64,000 bases of DNA from Aselliscus stoliczkanus (lineage: Eukaryota > Chordata > Mammalia > Chiroptera > Hipposideridae), in contig CM066738.1 in the NCBI GenBank assembly GCA_033961575.1, positions 71,223,478 to 71,287,477 of the forward strand, read 5' to 3'. Below the pieces are notes generated by a model that was not told where the DNA came from, did no database searches, and saw nothing but the letters and a program-made list of their open reading frames with translations. This document shows, piece by piece, positions 45,541 through 57,479 of this stretch. Each line of letters opens with the position of its first letter. Position 1 is the first letter of the stretch. Made by a program: the position numbers and the translations under genes.

Positions 45541-45640
45541 TGACAAACTCACAGAGTAACCTCAGGCAGGCCCATTCCCTCTCTGGATTTCCGTTTCCTC
45601 CTCTACAAGATAAAGGAATCATCTATTAAGTATTTCTCAG
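45541..45640 (+). repeat. MIR SINE fragment
   Basis: 'GTAACCTCAGGCAGGCCCAT', 'TCCCTCTCTGGATTTCCGTT', 'CCTCTACAAGATAAAGGAAT' match the MIR central core. Confidence 0.65.
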
Positions 45641-46984
45641 GGATTGAATTTTCTTCTTTCACATAAGATCTTTTCTTAAAGGCAGCAGGGGCAATTTTAT
45701 TCATTCCCTAACTTGTTCCGGTGAAAATTTTCAAAAAGCTTAAAAAGATAGTCATTACAGACAAAATATATCAATTAGAAATCGATAAGAAAGATGAAGG
45801 AAAGGGGAAAACAAGGATAGGGAGACAGAGACGAGGCTATTACCACAAATCCACACCAGGGATGTCTGCCTGTGTGTGTGTGTTTGGGGGTGGGGGGCGC
45901 TGCACAGAACAGGGGAGTGGGGAGTGCATGAGTTGAGCTCAGCCCCATGCTTTCTGGTAGCCAAAGCAGAGACAGTACATGACTGGTCACATACTGGGTG
46001 TCCCTAAGATACAGAAAAACTGACTGCTTGGGAGAAGCCATTGAATATCAATCTGTCTCCTAAGTTTAAAATGAAAACGTAGTTTTAGACATTCAAATTT
46101 ATGTCCCAAAGAAACCAGAGCAGTTAACTTAGTAAATCAGTCTCCTGCTACAAGGCCCCATGTAATGACCCAGAGTGAAGACTTGTCTTGTCTCCATGGA
46201 ACTTATAAGGTACTCCCCTTTAGGAAGCCAAAATTTAGAAAGCTAAAAACAGAGGAATCTGAACCACGGCCTTTGCCTGGGTTCCACAGTAGGAACCAGA
46301 AATCCATGATGCTGATGTGGGCCCGCCTCTCCTCTGGGTGCAGCCAGGAGCCCATCCAACACCCTTCTCCATCAAGATGACAGTGCTCAACAGGGGCAAC
46401 TTTTCACTGAAAAAATGATAAAAACCTAAGGCCCCCGACACATGCGAAGATTCTGAAAGCAATACGCATGTATTTCAGAGTTCCCTGGCAGTACCACCTC
46501 AAAGAACTTAGCTTATTCATTATACAGTAAGAACCTGCTGATTGTCTTATTGTGTTGGGGTGCCAGCAATACATCTGGGTGGCCCTGTCCCATTTCAGTT
46601 GGTCATCTCCTAAGCATTGTTCCATGTGATACCAAGACTCAGGCTCTGGTCTCCGCTGCAGAAGAACTCACATTCTAAGAGTGCTCTTGACTGCCTTTTG
46701 GACAGACCAGACAACTCTCAGTACTTCAAACATCATCATTGGAGTACCAGCCCTCTCTCCTAGTAGTCTCACAGATCATACTCAGGAGGTCTCCTCACCT
46801 GGGACCTCCTGTTCTCTCTTCCTTAATGAGACTCACCGCATTGCTACTTCTATCTTCTTTCTTTCAGAAACAGGTTTCTTGCAATCAATCAACTTTCTGG
46901 TGCAAAATCCTCATACCCAGGTTTAAGCTCTGTATATGCAAAGATGCACCTATTTTTATGACATTTAGGAGCATACTGCAGCCC
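45641..46984. other. No supported gene
   Basis: Short, mutually overlapping frames. A TGTGTGTG plus G-run occurs at 45872-45900. Confidence 0.5.
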
Positions 46985-47645
46985 ATTTTATTTTTCAGTT
47001 TTCATTTTTAAATAGGTAACACAATCATGATTCCAAAACCAAACACTGTAAAAATACACACACGGAGGCATCTCCTTGCCCCCAGACCCCAATCTGCTCT
47101 CACTTCCTGCAAAGGCCATCATGTTTCTCATGTATTAAAGTTTCTTTATGCTTACGTCAGTGAATATGAGTTCTGATTCTGTTTTTTGTTTCTTTAATTT
47201 CTACACAAAAGCTAGCATATTATATATACAGCTTTACTCTTTGCAGTTTTCATTTGTTAAAATATCTTGGAGATCTTTCCAGTTGTACATAGAAAGTGCC
47301 ATCATTTTGTTTCATTTTACAGTATTCCATTGGTCAGATGGACCCCAGTCCCCTACTGATGAACACTGGGATTGTTGTCTTTTACTTCTATAAATATTCT
47401 TGTTTAACAATCCTACACATGTGCCATTTTAGACTGGTGGAAACATGTAAAGGATAAGTTCTCAATAGTGGAAGTGTCGGGTCACAGGGTCACACGTCTG
47501 TAAGTCTAGTAAGTACTACCAAGCAGCCTTCCATTGGGTTGAGATAACTGACATTTCTACCAATAAGTAATAGAGTGCCTCCTCTCTCCACAGCCGTGTC
47601 AACCAACTATGTTGGCTTTTTAAACTTAGAATCACTCTTCCAGAT
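46985..47645 (-). mobile_element. Old L1M fragment
   Basis: Plus-strand text shows the antisense of L1 ORF2/3' UTR: 'TATCTTGGAGATCTTTCCAG', 'TTTTACAGTATTCCATTGGT', 'CCCCTACTGATGAACACTGG', 'CACATGTGCCATTTTAGACT', 'GTGGAAGTGTCGGGTCACAG', 'CATTTCTACCAATAAGTAAT'. Heavily decayed. Confidence 0.78.
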
Positions 47646-49834
47646 AGAGGCTTGGCCAGTGTAAATGCAGCCAGGCTGGAGGTGGCAGTAGAAGCAATGC
47701 TGGTTGTTGGAAGCTCAGACAGCAAAGGCGGAAACAGTAGCAGGTCTCCATGGGCCTCGGGCAGGCTCTCGGTTCAAGGCTATGGGGGCATGGGGATGAC
47801 ACACCTTGTAAGCACCCCAGGACCAGGGCTGTGACCGTCTGAATCACTACTGAGTCCCCAGTCTCTACAGGGCCCAGAACCTACGCGTGCTTAGTATAAT
47901 AAGTATCTGCTGAATGAATAAATGGACCCAGTTGGCCAGTGGGGCCCAGCAGAGAGGGCAGGAGCAAAAGGCACCTGCCTGGGCATAGAAGAGAATGTGC
48001 GAGACACAGAGATGGTGCTTCTCCCTGGGGTCCTGGGAAACACACTCTCAAGACACAAGGGGAAGGATTTTGTTGATGGATTTAGTTTTGGGAGATGTGT
48101 GACTTTGCCTTCTGTCTTGTACGTTTGGACAGGACTGAGGGAAAGCGGTTAGAGAAGCGGGTGTTCACTTATCTGTGCTGCAAAGCCCCGTCACATTAAC
48201 CTTAAAGTCTGCTCAGATGTTCGGTATGCCTTCTTCCCCTTTTCAATTTCAGTCAAGACTTATGAATTCCACAAGGACTTAAATGGGAAAATATAAATAA
48301 GAGGCTAGCCTTTATGCTGATTTCCCCAGAGAAGGGATGGAGCAAAGGACTGCTGGAATCTAGAGAGAGCAGGGCCACCATCTGCCATCTGTTGACCTTC
48401 ACAGAATGTGAGACGGGGTCAACCTGTGGGGTCCAGGAACCCACAGACTGGATACAGAAGTAGATCACTACAATAATTATTAAGTATAGAACTTCTGTGA
48501 CACGTCACTGAAAAAGTGCACTGAATTAACTCTGGTTTGCTCTGTCTTGGCCAAGAGCTCCCTGGTAGCCTTATGTAAAACCATGGCCTGCCCCTCAGCC
48601 ACCATCCGAACCACCTGCCAAGGCCCTCTGATGCTTTGTGGCATATTAATGAAATCCAAGGAACTTGGCCCTATGATCAGGATTGTGTATTGTGGTCATT
48701 CTGCAGTTGCTAGAGGAAAGACACAGCCTTTTTCACAAACTTAATACTACAGACTTCTAAGTTCACCTCAAAGGCAACTAGCTCTTGCATAAGGCTTTGG
48801 GAGTAGTTGGGGGCGAGGCCAGGAGGGAGGGCAAGGAGGCTAGGCTGCTAAAAACAAACTCCTGGACAGTCCAGACATGAAGACAGGAAGGCGTGGGAGA
48901 GAGGGAGTCAGTTTCTTTCTTTTGTCCTTTGTTCAGCAAGGCCTGTCCCATGTCAGAAATTGTGCTCAATAGCTGTGCCACTGATAAGCCTGGTGCCCTG
49001 ACTCGTAGGCCTCAGACCTCTGTCAGGCCAGGACAGCTCTGTACTGGGCAGCTGCATAGACTGTTTCTACTCTCTGGGCCTGACTCCTCATCCACTCCAA
49101 GCAAAGGGAAATATTCCCAATATTGTAACATAAAAACTAACAGGTAGCAAATGATCCCATCTCTAGTTACCAGTGTAGAGAGAAAAGTCTCAAAGGATAC
49201 TCCAAAATGTCCACAGAGATGGGATCACATAAGCTTTTTCTTTTCATTTAACTTAGCTTTCTAAATTTTCTATAATAAGCCTTTTGAAATTTTTAAGTGA
49301 AGGGCATTGGACTAAATGGTTACTGAGGGTTTTTTCTAGAGCATCAAAATTAGAGTCATGGATTAAAATTAAAGTTACAAATTAAGGAAAAATCATTTGC
49401 TTCAATAGTGGAGAACCACCCTATAGCTAAATACCAACCAGAAAATCCAAGACGTAACCAAGAACCATGCCATTCACATTCCCACAGCCCAGCCAGGCAC
49501 AGCTGCTCTGACGGTTGGCGGTGGGTATTCCTCTAAGACACATCCTGACAGTGTGGTTCTGCTCTGCACGGGCGGCAGGTTGAGTTCCTTTACTTTCATC
49601 TGTTTCCCATTAGTCTCCTTCAGCCTCCCAGCTTCCCGAGGTGTTTTCTATATTGTGCGGTGCGTTTACTCATTACAGAAAACTGCAGCAACAACGTGTG
49701 GGGGAGTCTAATTACGATAGAGCAACCTGGGAGATTACGCTCATTACAATTGTGTTCAGTGTCACCCACACTGCAAACGAGACCCTCCACGACTGAGTCT
49801 TTCAAAAGAGACACACCAGGAGGGGTGTAGGCTT
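47646..49834. other. No supported gene; L2-like end at 47855-47930
   Basis: 'CCCAGTCTCTACAGGGCCCAG' and 'AAGTATCTGCTGAATGAATA' suggest an L2 3' end. 49680-49800 (two TAATTAC/TTACAATT-type motifs) has no repeat resemblance and might be conserved noncoding DNA. No coding evidence. Confidence 0.45.
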
Positions 49835-50040
49835 TGCAGGCAAGACCTGGGTTCAAGTCTGAGCTCCTTTGTTCTAGCTTAGACAAGTTACATAACACTG
49901 TTTCCTCACGTTTAAGGGGGGGAGGGAGAGAAGCACACAGTTTGAGCCACACAAAACTGTGATGAGAATTAAATAAGAAATCTGTGTCCAAGTACCAATC
50001 ACACAGCCTAGCACATGGTACGCAATAGTAGCTAGGACCA
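49835..50040 (+). repeat. MIR SINE
   Basis: CAAGACCTGGGTTCAAGTCT, CTTAGACAAGTTACATAACA, TGTTTCCTCACGTTTAAG, GATGAGAATTAAATAAG and CTAGCACATGGTACGCAATA in order, with a G-run and about 20 bp replacing the segment after 49915. Confidence 0.85.
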
Positions 50041-51109
50041 CTATTCATACTTTTATTGTATCAGGTACCAGTGAGTGTTAAGTAGATCTGAATCTAAAAT
50101 CTGACTGGTTAATAAGCTGCTCTCTATGTAGTAAAAATCATATTATGTTTTGTCGATAGCACAAGGACAGAGGGCACAGTTTCTGTTCGCCAGGAAGTTG
50201 CTCTCGCTCTGCACAGAGCGGCAGGGGCTGGCTAAGGGTGACCCTAGTCCTCTTTCTACAGCAGAAGCCAACAGCCTGTTGCCATCTGATGATGGAGAAT
50301 GAGTTAGTTTGCAGGCCTACCTGGATTGGTCACTGCCCCTAGGCCCTCAGGGATCTGACCCCTTCCTCCACCTCCACAAAAAGCTGATACAAGTCACCTC
50401 TCCTCTCCTCACCTCTACTACACCCACACCCCACACTAACATGCACATACATCCCGACATGCTGAGACTAAGGGAGACCCAACTTGGTAAGTATGTTCAA
50501 CACCAATCTCTAACTCCAAAGCCATAAGGCCAAAGGAGCCTGAGAGGCATGAGGAAGGCGAACCAACATGACAAGTCTGAGAGCGTCCACCAGGGAGGCT
50601 CCTTGGCCAATCCCAGCAGGAGTGCCCAACGAAAAGCAGAACATTCATTTAATCAAACTGCAGGGCCCGAGAGCATGACAGGTCTGCTGGTTTTCTTAAT
50701 TAGTCCAAGCCCTTAAAAAAAGAGTGTAGCTGACAGGGCTTGGGCCTCACCCATGCAGCATAAACAGAACAGTAAATACTTCCCCAGTGCTACCAGGAAG
50801 GCTGAGCTCACTTTCTTTACCTTGGCACTGAGCTGAATATTTATTAGAAACCCTCTCCAACCATGACATTCAAGAGAACTTGTGGCCACTGCCCAGAGAA
50901 GGAAGACACCAGCTAGTCCTTCCGCCAGTGAGTGAAACCCCAGACCATCTGCAGCAGACAGACAATATCAAAGCCAGAGGCAGGAGAGGATCTGCTGGAG
51001 AGGCTGCTGCACCCAACACCTGGGCCTTCCCAGTGCCGACAGCAGAGGAGGTTCAGTCCTGCAGGCTGTGCTTTTTGGGGATGGCACCATTCCAGCACCC
51101 ACACATCAG
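50041..51109. other. No supported gene
   Basis: Short frames on both strands without domains; no repeat named. Confidence 0.5.
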
Positions 51110-51628
51110 ATATTTTTAAATTGAAGTATAACATAAATACAGCACAAAGAGCTTGAATCTTATATACACACTCACTGAATGTTTACATCTGTAAACACCC
51201 ATGTCACCACCACTAGACAGATACTGAAACTTCCAGCATCTCACAGGCTCCCATCATGCTCCTTCCAAATCAATACTCCCCCATCCCAAATCACCCACAT
51301 GGCTTCATGCCCTTCTTTACTGCAGTGTAGAATTCTATCGGATGGAGAGGTCACAATTATTTCTCCTGGACTGATGATGTATGGACTATTATGAATAAAA
51401 CTATCATTGATATTTCTGACCATGTCTTATTAAAAATAACGGTCTGTTATTTTAAATGCACATACCATAAAATTCACCCAAAGTAACAATTCAATAGTTT
51501 TTAGTATATTCCTAGAGTTGTGTAACCATCATTTCTAATTCCATAACACTGAACATGTCTTGTGGATATATGTCTTCATTTCTCTTAGGTATATACCAGG
51601 AATGGGACTGCTCCATTATAACCTAGAC

Positions 51629-52007
51629 CAGGGGTCGGCAAATATGCGGCTCTTTGGGTATGTACATGTGGCTCTGAAGTAAAATTGAAAATTAAAATAA
51701 AATTATCATAGTTTCATTTATAAAAATTTTTTTAAAAGATTTTATTGGGGAATTGGGGGAGGGGAACAGACAAGTTGCTGTCCTTTTGTCCTTCAGTCCA
51801 GTTGCGGAGGATGTTACTTCACTGGCACATGTTGGTATCGTCATTGCGCTCTTCCAGGATGAGGCATATCGGTCGCCACCTCTGGATCATTTATAACATT
51901 TTTAAAGGACACTATTCACATAATGGTAATTTCATTTGTTTTATAGATCTCGCAAAACTTCGAGGGACAGGATTGGCTCTTCTGGCTCCAAAGTTTGCCG
52001 ACTCCTG
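51629..52007. mobile_element. hAT-family nonautonomous transposon with 8-bp TSD
   Basis: Ends are CAGGGGTCGGCAAA at 51629 and TTTGCCGACTCCTG ending at 52007, inverted with one mismatch. ACCTAGAC flanks it at 51621-51628 and 52008-52015, the 8-bp duplication expected of hAT transposition. Subterminal GGCTCTTTGG and TTGGCTC motifs are present. Without the SINE nested in it the element is about 200 bp, a MITE that cannot encode a transposase. Confidence 0.93.
51732..51888 (-). mobile_element. 5'-truncated long-form SINE nested in the hAT element
   Basis: Carries the A-rich end (AAAAGATTTTATTGGGGAAT on the plus strand), the GGGAGGGGAACAGACAAG block and the body up to GGTCGCCACCTCTGGAT, where it stops without the tRNA head. 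Flanks CATTTATAAAAATTTTT (51715-51731) and CATTTATAACATTTTT (51889-51904) give a TSD with few changes. Confidence 0.88.
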
Positions 52008-52130
52008 ACCTAGACCCTATTTTGCTCTAGTGTTTTCTAAACTAAAATGTTATTCCACATCCTCACCAACAGTTGGTATTTTCAGTCCTTTTAATATTAG
52101 CCATTCTGGTGGGTGTGCACTTCCTCAGAT

Positions 52131-54259
52131 TTAACACCACTTCTGTCTTAATTCTCCATTTGTCTTACAGCCAACCTAGTACAGACTGAAAAATGTAATT
52201 TCCCTACCGAAGACTCATCCAACAATCTTTACGGCTGACATACCTTCTTTTTTCTTTTCTTAAAACACAGATTGCTATCCAAAAGTAGAGCGTTCCTATG
52301 AAGTCTTTCAAAAGCCAAAGCAGAGTAAAACAAAGAGAAGAGTATCCATTCCCCACTCCACCCCCCACTTTGCTTTTACAAAAAATCTACATTAGTATAG
52401 TAACAGCTTTTTCCATAAAAGTGAAAATCCTATTCTGAACCAAAAATCTTCTGACATGGAGGTGACGGAAAGTGGTGGGCATTTTTTTTTTTTTATCAAA
52501 TATTGACTGATCACCTACCATATTCCAGGCCAAACCTAACCACATGCCTGGAAATTTGTACAGACAACACACAAAGCTCCAAATAAGGAATAATGGCCTA
52601 AAGTGAAGCAAGAAATAAATGAGATGGAATTCTTCTTGGGTGCGACTATGGGCAGCTCCCCTGCGTACCCCTGCCCCTCAGAAGTCACATGACTAGACAG
52701 ATGTGGAAATGCAGCCAGGGAGAGCCTGTTCCCCACCCAACCTTGGCCCCCAGCACCTCACAGAAGAGTATAGAAACAATCAAACAAAATTACAAATGCA
52801 ATTTAACTGCTAGTTGCGTTTACATGGTGCCAGGCAAAGCATTGTGGACTGAAAAAAACTTTTCTTGCCACATATTTGACACACTGGCTAATTTGGAGTC
52901 ATATAAACAAGCACAACCTGCTTGTATTTAATTGTCTGGCCTTACAGTCAGACACAGTCTACTTATGTATAAACAAAAACAACATCAGAAATTTCAACCT
53001 AAAGAATGACTGGGTCAGTTTGAAGGGCTGATGTAGAGATCCGAGGGGGAAAAACAAGTTTGGATGACTTTTTGTAATAGAGGAGAGAAATGTTAAAGAG
53101 GAAAAAAATGATCAAGTGACTATTTACACTTAAACAAATTCTACTTTGGGGGATGAAACAGGAGAACAAATGTGGGGCAGGATCTGGTGGAGTGTCAGGT
53201 CACCGAGATCACAACATCACACCATGTAAAATATCTACTAAGTCTTTCAGATCCACATGTCATTCCTTTTGATTATGCATCAAAACTTAGCTTTCCTGTA
53301 ATAAAAGTCTGCTCACTCAGACTTCCCAAAAACTGTTTCACTTTATTAATTTTGACTATGGCAGCTCATTCTCTGATGGCACAGGCATTCAGTTCTGCCC
53401 CTGGTCCCTTCTGCTCTGGGCATGTACAGGGCCTGAAGAGAGGTCTTTGCCAATTCGCCTATGTCTGGCCACACCTTGGGGAACCTAATTAGAGATACAG
53501 ATAGAGGGTCATTATAAGGAAAAGTGAACTCAAACAGAACTGGCACAATTAGAGAAAGGAATATGCATCATAAGAGCATTCATTACTGGGGGGCAATTGA
53601 AAGTACTTCATGAGACTTCACAAAATACATGCAGAATTCCTCCTTTCTCTATTTCTGATATGAGGGCACGAACTTGCAAAGGTGTATAAAATAAGATCAG
53701 CGGGTTTAAGCATTTACTAGACACTCACTTATTCGAGACTATCCTACAATGATCCGAGTACACAGCAACTCATCCCCCAAAGGAGACCTTGTAAAAGTTT
53801 CCCAACTAACTGGACTTTACATTGCAAAAACCACTTTAATTTTAGTTATTTTAAATTATCTTGGGTAATAACAGCACCCATAAAAATCTTGCAGACAGGA
53901 AATTTACAGAAATTCAGGGTTATTTTCTCAGTAAGTAAACTAAAGCAAATTCATTCAGGTCAAAAGTTGTGAAACCCAGAATTGTTATCATATTTTTGCA
54001 GCACAGAACATTGTGATGATCAATGGCACTAAAAATAACCCAGAAAAAATTAAGAGTTCATAATCGGAAACAAGAAAAACAAACTTATCCAAAATAGCAA
54101 AATGGCCATTAACATCACTCACTTCCCCATGAATTATTTTGACAATAGGAAATGGAATTAAAATTTTTTTTCTTTAATCCAAATCTGTATTTCCCCTCCC
54201 ATGTGCCCGCTGGGAAAACCTTGTTCACAAATGAATAATTCCCAGATAACTAACTTCTG
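52131..54259. other. No supported gene
   Basis: AT-rich, short frames only. 52500-52560 has a faint MIR/L2 core. 53172-53492 holds a 106-codon frame with no domain. Confidence 0.45.
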
Positions 54260-54620
54260 TGCTGTTTCCACACAGTTCAACAATAACAGAGCAGCTCCCT
54301 AACTTGCCACTTCATGTTCCTGTTGCTTCAACAGTGATGTCATGGAAAGACATCGACATGCTGTTATTATTGCCCAGCTAGAGACTGTGCAGGAAACTAT
54401 GCTGCTGCCCCTAGGTTTTAATTTTCCATGAAAAATTATTCTCATTGCCATAGCCACTTAGACTGTGAAAAAGAAAAATGATTTCATTAGGAAACAGCCA
54501 TAATTAGATTTTAAACATACTCTTTCAACATAAAAGTTACATTACAGCACAGCTTCATCGGGTTTAATAATTTATTTTCATCAGAACATTCCAGAGCACA
54601 TTAAGAAGCTGAATAACAAC
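54260..54620. other. Candidate conserved noncoding stretch
   Basis: No repeat resemblance, no coding frame, and motif-dense AT-rich text (CAGTGATGTCATGG, CAGGAAACTATG, CATAATTAGATTTTAAA, GGGTTTAATAATTTATTTTC). The look is that of mammalian conserved noncoding elements, but this is impression only; conservation cannot be judged from one sequence. Confidence 0.2.
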
Positions 54621-54841
54621 TGAAAGAAGAAAATAAAAGGGACACTAAATTGCTACGCAGAATGTGATACATGCAAGCTTTTAAATGTGACAGGAAGGTG
54701 TGAGTCAAGAAGTGGAGAAGATGGGAAGAACTACAAATAGTGAACTGAAGAGGCATGGCCTCCTCTTCCGTGATTAACGTTTACTGGCCAGGAAATGCAG
54801 AAAGACAGCAACAGGCTCTCCACACCCAACAAATGGTGACA

Positions 54842-54875
54842 ATAATGATGAGAATGATGATGATGATGATAATAA
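54842..54875. repeat. (GAT)n-type microsatellite
   Basis: AATGATGAGAATGATGATGATGATGATAATAA, with five GAT units in a row. Confidence 0.85.
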
Positions 54876-54891
54876 AGACAGAGAAGTAACT

Positions 54892-54998
54892 GTGCTCACT
54901 TCAGCAGCACATACTTAAACTAGGATGACACTGAGAAGGTTAGCATGGCCCCTGTGCAAGGATGACATGCACATTCATGAAGCGTTCCATATTTTTTT
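54892..54998 (+). pseudogene. U6 snRNA pseudogene, 5' part of a U6-L1 chimera
   Basis: Full-length U6 order: GTGCTCACTTCAGCAGCACA, TACTTAAACTAGGATGACAC, GAGAAGGTTAGCATGGCCCC, TGTGCAAGGATGACATGCAC, ATTCATGAAGCGTTCCATAT and a T7 run. U6 RNA forms the catalytic core of the spliceosome. This copy differs from functional U6 in several places, including the conserved ACAGAGA/AATTGG region (here TACTTAAACTAGGATGACACTGAGA). No upstream TATA or PSE for RNA polymerase III is visible. It is fused within 5 bp to an L1 3' end, marking it as a retroposed pseudogene. Confidence 0.93.
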
Positions 54999-55145
54999 CT
55001 AACTATGTGAGATGATGGGTGGTAACTAAATTTATTATGGTGATCATTTCACAATATACATAAATATCAAATCATTATTTTATATACTTGAAACTCATAT
55101 GATGTTATGTATCAATTATATCTCAATAAAACTGGAAAAAAAGAA
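54999..55145 (+). mobile_element. L1 3' end fused to U6
   Basis: 'TATGTGAGATGATGGGTGGT', 'TGATCATTTCACAATATACA', 'TATCAAATCATTATTTTATA', 'GTATCAATTATATCTCAATA' and 'AAACTGG' plus A-tail form a classic L1 3' terminus in the same orientation as the U6 copy. Possible decayed TSDs are AAAGACAGAGAAGTAAC (54875) and AAAGAATAGTAGTAAC (55139). Confidence 0.88.
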
Positions 55146-55387
55146 TAGTAGTAACAGAGTAGGAAGTAGCAGAAGGAAGAGAACTAACATTGTTCAGCAG
55201 ACTTGATCTAGTGAGAGCAAAATGTGATGGGCATTGTAACTATACTCCCAGGATTTTTCTGTAGTCTGTTCTCATGTGGAGGGATGATTGGGGGTGGGTT
55301 GGGGGTGGCGGCGGGGTGTGTACAGGCACATGCACATGCCAGAAACTGAACCTAAGAGGTCTAATTCCAGAACCTGATATACTGGGA

Positions 55388-55522
55388 ATGCCAAAAAAAA
55401 TGTATACACATGACTTGTATTCATCTTTTGTTATCGGTACATATTGGGTATTACAACTGTAATACAGTTTTTTCCTTTCTTAAAATGTGTATACATGTTT
55501 TTGACACCCTCTGTGTTTGTTT
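55388..55522 (-). mobile_element. mariner-like MITE with internal deletion
   Basis: The left end GGGAATGCCAAAAAAAATGT (ATACACATG) and the right end ACATGTTTTTGACACCCTCT (read as its complement AGAGGGTGTCAAAAACATGT) are inverted repeats of the same family as 81 and 20701. The interior matches the 3' side of those copies in reverse and jumps straight into the left TIR, so the transposase region is deleted. Length about 135 bp. Confidence 0.85.
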
Positions 55523-55525
55523 ACT

Positions 55526-57479
55526 TGTCACCTCTTCAGAAGTTCAAAGTATGATTCAACGGCAAGTTTTGGAACTTCCTTACAAATGTATCTAAAAAGT
55601 CAGGTGGAGAGTAAGAAATTATGTTATTTAGAAGTAATGAAATCTGTGTGATTCCATATTTAAAAGACACTAAGCTGCTGTTTCTTTTTCTTCCTGTTTT
55701 TTAATTCCACCAGAAACAGCAAATGTTTTACTAATAGACTTGGAGACATTTAAAAATTTCAAACATTGACTTCTAACAGTATCTGCTGACAACCCTTTTA
55801 CAAGTTCAACCTATACTTTAACAGGTTTAATTTTATCTAGAAAAGTGACATAGCCAAGATTCCTTCTTAGTTCAATATCTTGGCAATATCTCAACAGAAA
55901 TATCAACATGTCACTGAAAAAAGAGACATTAGGCCATGCTCCAAAGAACTGGCAAAACAGCCTGAGAGATAGGCAGTCAAAACTCAGAGAAATTCCTATC
56001 CAGTTAAGGGTTGTTCATAAGGATAAATCAAATGGAGGTTAAAACTTACCAGCAGAATCTTCTCAACTCTTTTAAGAGAAGCTCCTGTATGGAAACAGCT
56101 CAGGACAGTGGTCATATTACTACACAAGGAGGGGTTGTTATGGAGATAGTTTTGAAAGCTCCCTGGCAATCCCAGTATATAATTAAGGCTAGTGATCACA
56201 GAACAGCCAGCTAGGTGGTTTCCATGGAAACCATCAAACATACATTTTCACAAGCACAGCAACTGTTCTGAATCAATGACTCTTTATATAGGTTTAAAAA
56301 TATTGTGAATGGTGCATCAATTGCCTCTTTTGTTAGACAATGTCTGATTAAAAGAGCTGTGAGAGACCTTGTTCTCATGCATGCTGAATTCTGAGCAGTG
56401 TCTCGAGAAGGCAGTCCACAACTAAGTTCACTGCCTACAACTAGTGAATACAAATGGTAAATTCAGATGCTGGAAATCACTGGTTAATTTGGTGAAAGAA
56501 TTAAACTAGTGGTTGACAGAGCCAAGGAGGACCGGCAACTGCCAGCACTCATTATTTCAAGGGCTGTCTAAATATTATTCTACCCTCCCAGTAAAGTAGA
56601 TATTATTATTATATTTGTTTACAGATGACAGAATGAAGCATATACTAGAAAGTGGCAGACCTGGAACTCAAAAGTTAGGTCAAAATTGAGTCTTGGTCTC
56701 AGTTTATATAGCTCTACAAAATGCTCTGTGTTTGCACTGCGTTTTGTCACTCCCCAGCTATTTTCACATACATTATCTCATATACTCTGCTTTATCTTGA
56801 AAAGCTGAGGAATCCAAGTCCTAGAAAATTCTAATTTTGTAATGTTTTACCCTTTGTTCCTTCCTTGGCTCCTGGTTCCATGTCTGCTCCCACCACACAC
56901 TCCAGGTTTGAAGACTCACATGGGACCATATCTCAGAAGGCCTTCCCATCTTCCACCTAGACAGGGAGAGCAGCATTCTATACTAAGCAGCAATGGGAAG
57001 GGAAACCCCATTCCATAAGTGTGAATTCTGACTGTCCAAACTCTATAAAAACAGGGACAAACATTCCAATTAAACGCTTGTAGCATTTGCACATAATCTG
57101 CCAGGAGAGAAAGTGGATTTGGTGATAAGGGTGGAAGAAAGTCAGATTACACAGAGGTTTCCTACTTTATTCTGATCGGTTCCATTAAATACTTCATATC
57201 TAGCAGATACTTTATTAGGTAGGGCTGATACTTAAAGATATGTCTCCTAGCTGATCATCATTATATGTAACCTTGCAATTGAATATAAATGCCATCAGCA
57301 TTTAGCCTTAAATATCAGATACAGTCAACACTGTTGGAGCTCACTAGCTATCTTTACATATCTTCTAGTCAGACTCCTTGCTTTACGGATGAAACAACTG
57401 AGGACTAGAGGGCTTCAGTGCATAGCAATCAAAGCCTAACAGAGAGTGTTCTTTCGTTTCCTTTTCCCTGAAATCCCAG
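55526..57479. other. No supported gene; weak MIRs near 56575-56690 and 57360-57440
   Basis: 'GTTTACAGATGACAGAATGAAGC' and 'GGATGAAACAACTGAGGACTAG' are minus-orientation MIR cores. The rest shows no gene or named repeat. Confidence 0.45.

Larger units (their letters stand above)
51110..52130 (-). mobile_element. Old L1M, interrupted by an hAT element
   Basis: Antisense landmarks of an L1M 3' UTR and ORF2 end: 'ATTTTTAAATTGAAGTATAA', 'CATAAAATTCACCCAAAGTA', 'GTTGTGTAACCATCATTTCT', 'GGTATATACCAGGAATGGGA', then after the insertion 'TCCACATCCTCACCAACAGT' and 'TAGCCATTCTGGTGGGTGTG'. Confidence 0.8.

Noticed and set aside
54892..54998. Functional U6 snRNA gene
   Set aside because: Multiple substitutions in conserved positions, no proximal polymerase III promoter elements, and direct fusion to an L1 3' end.
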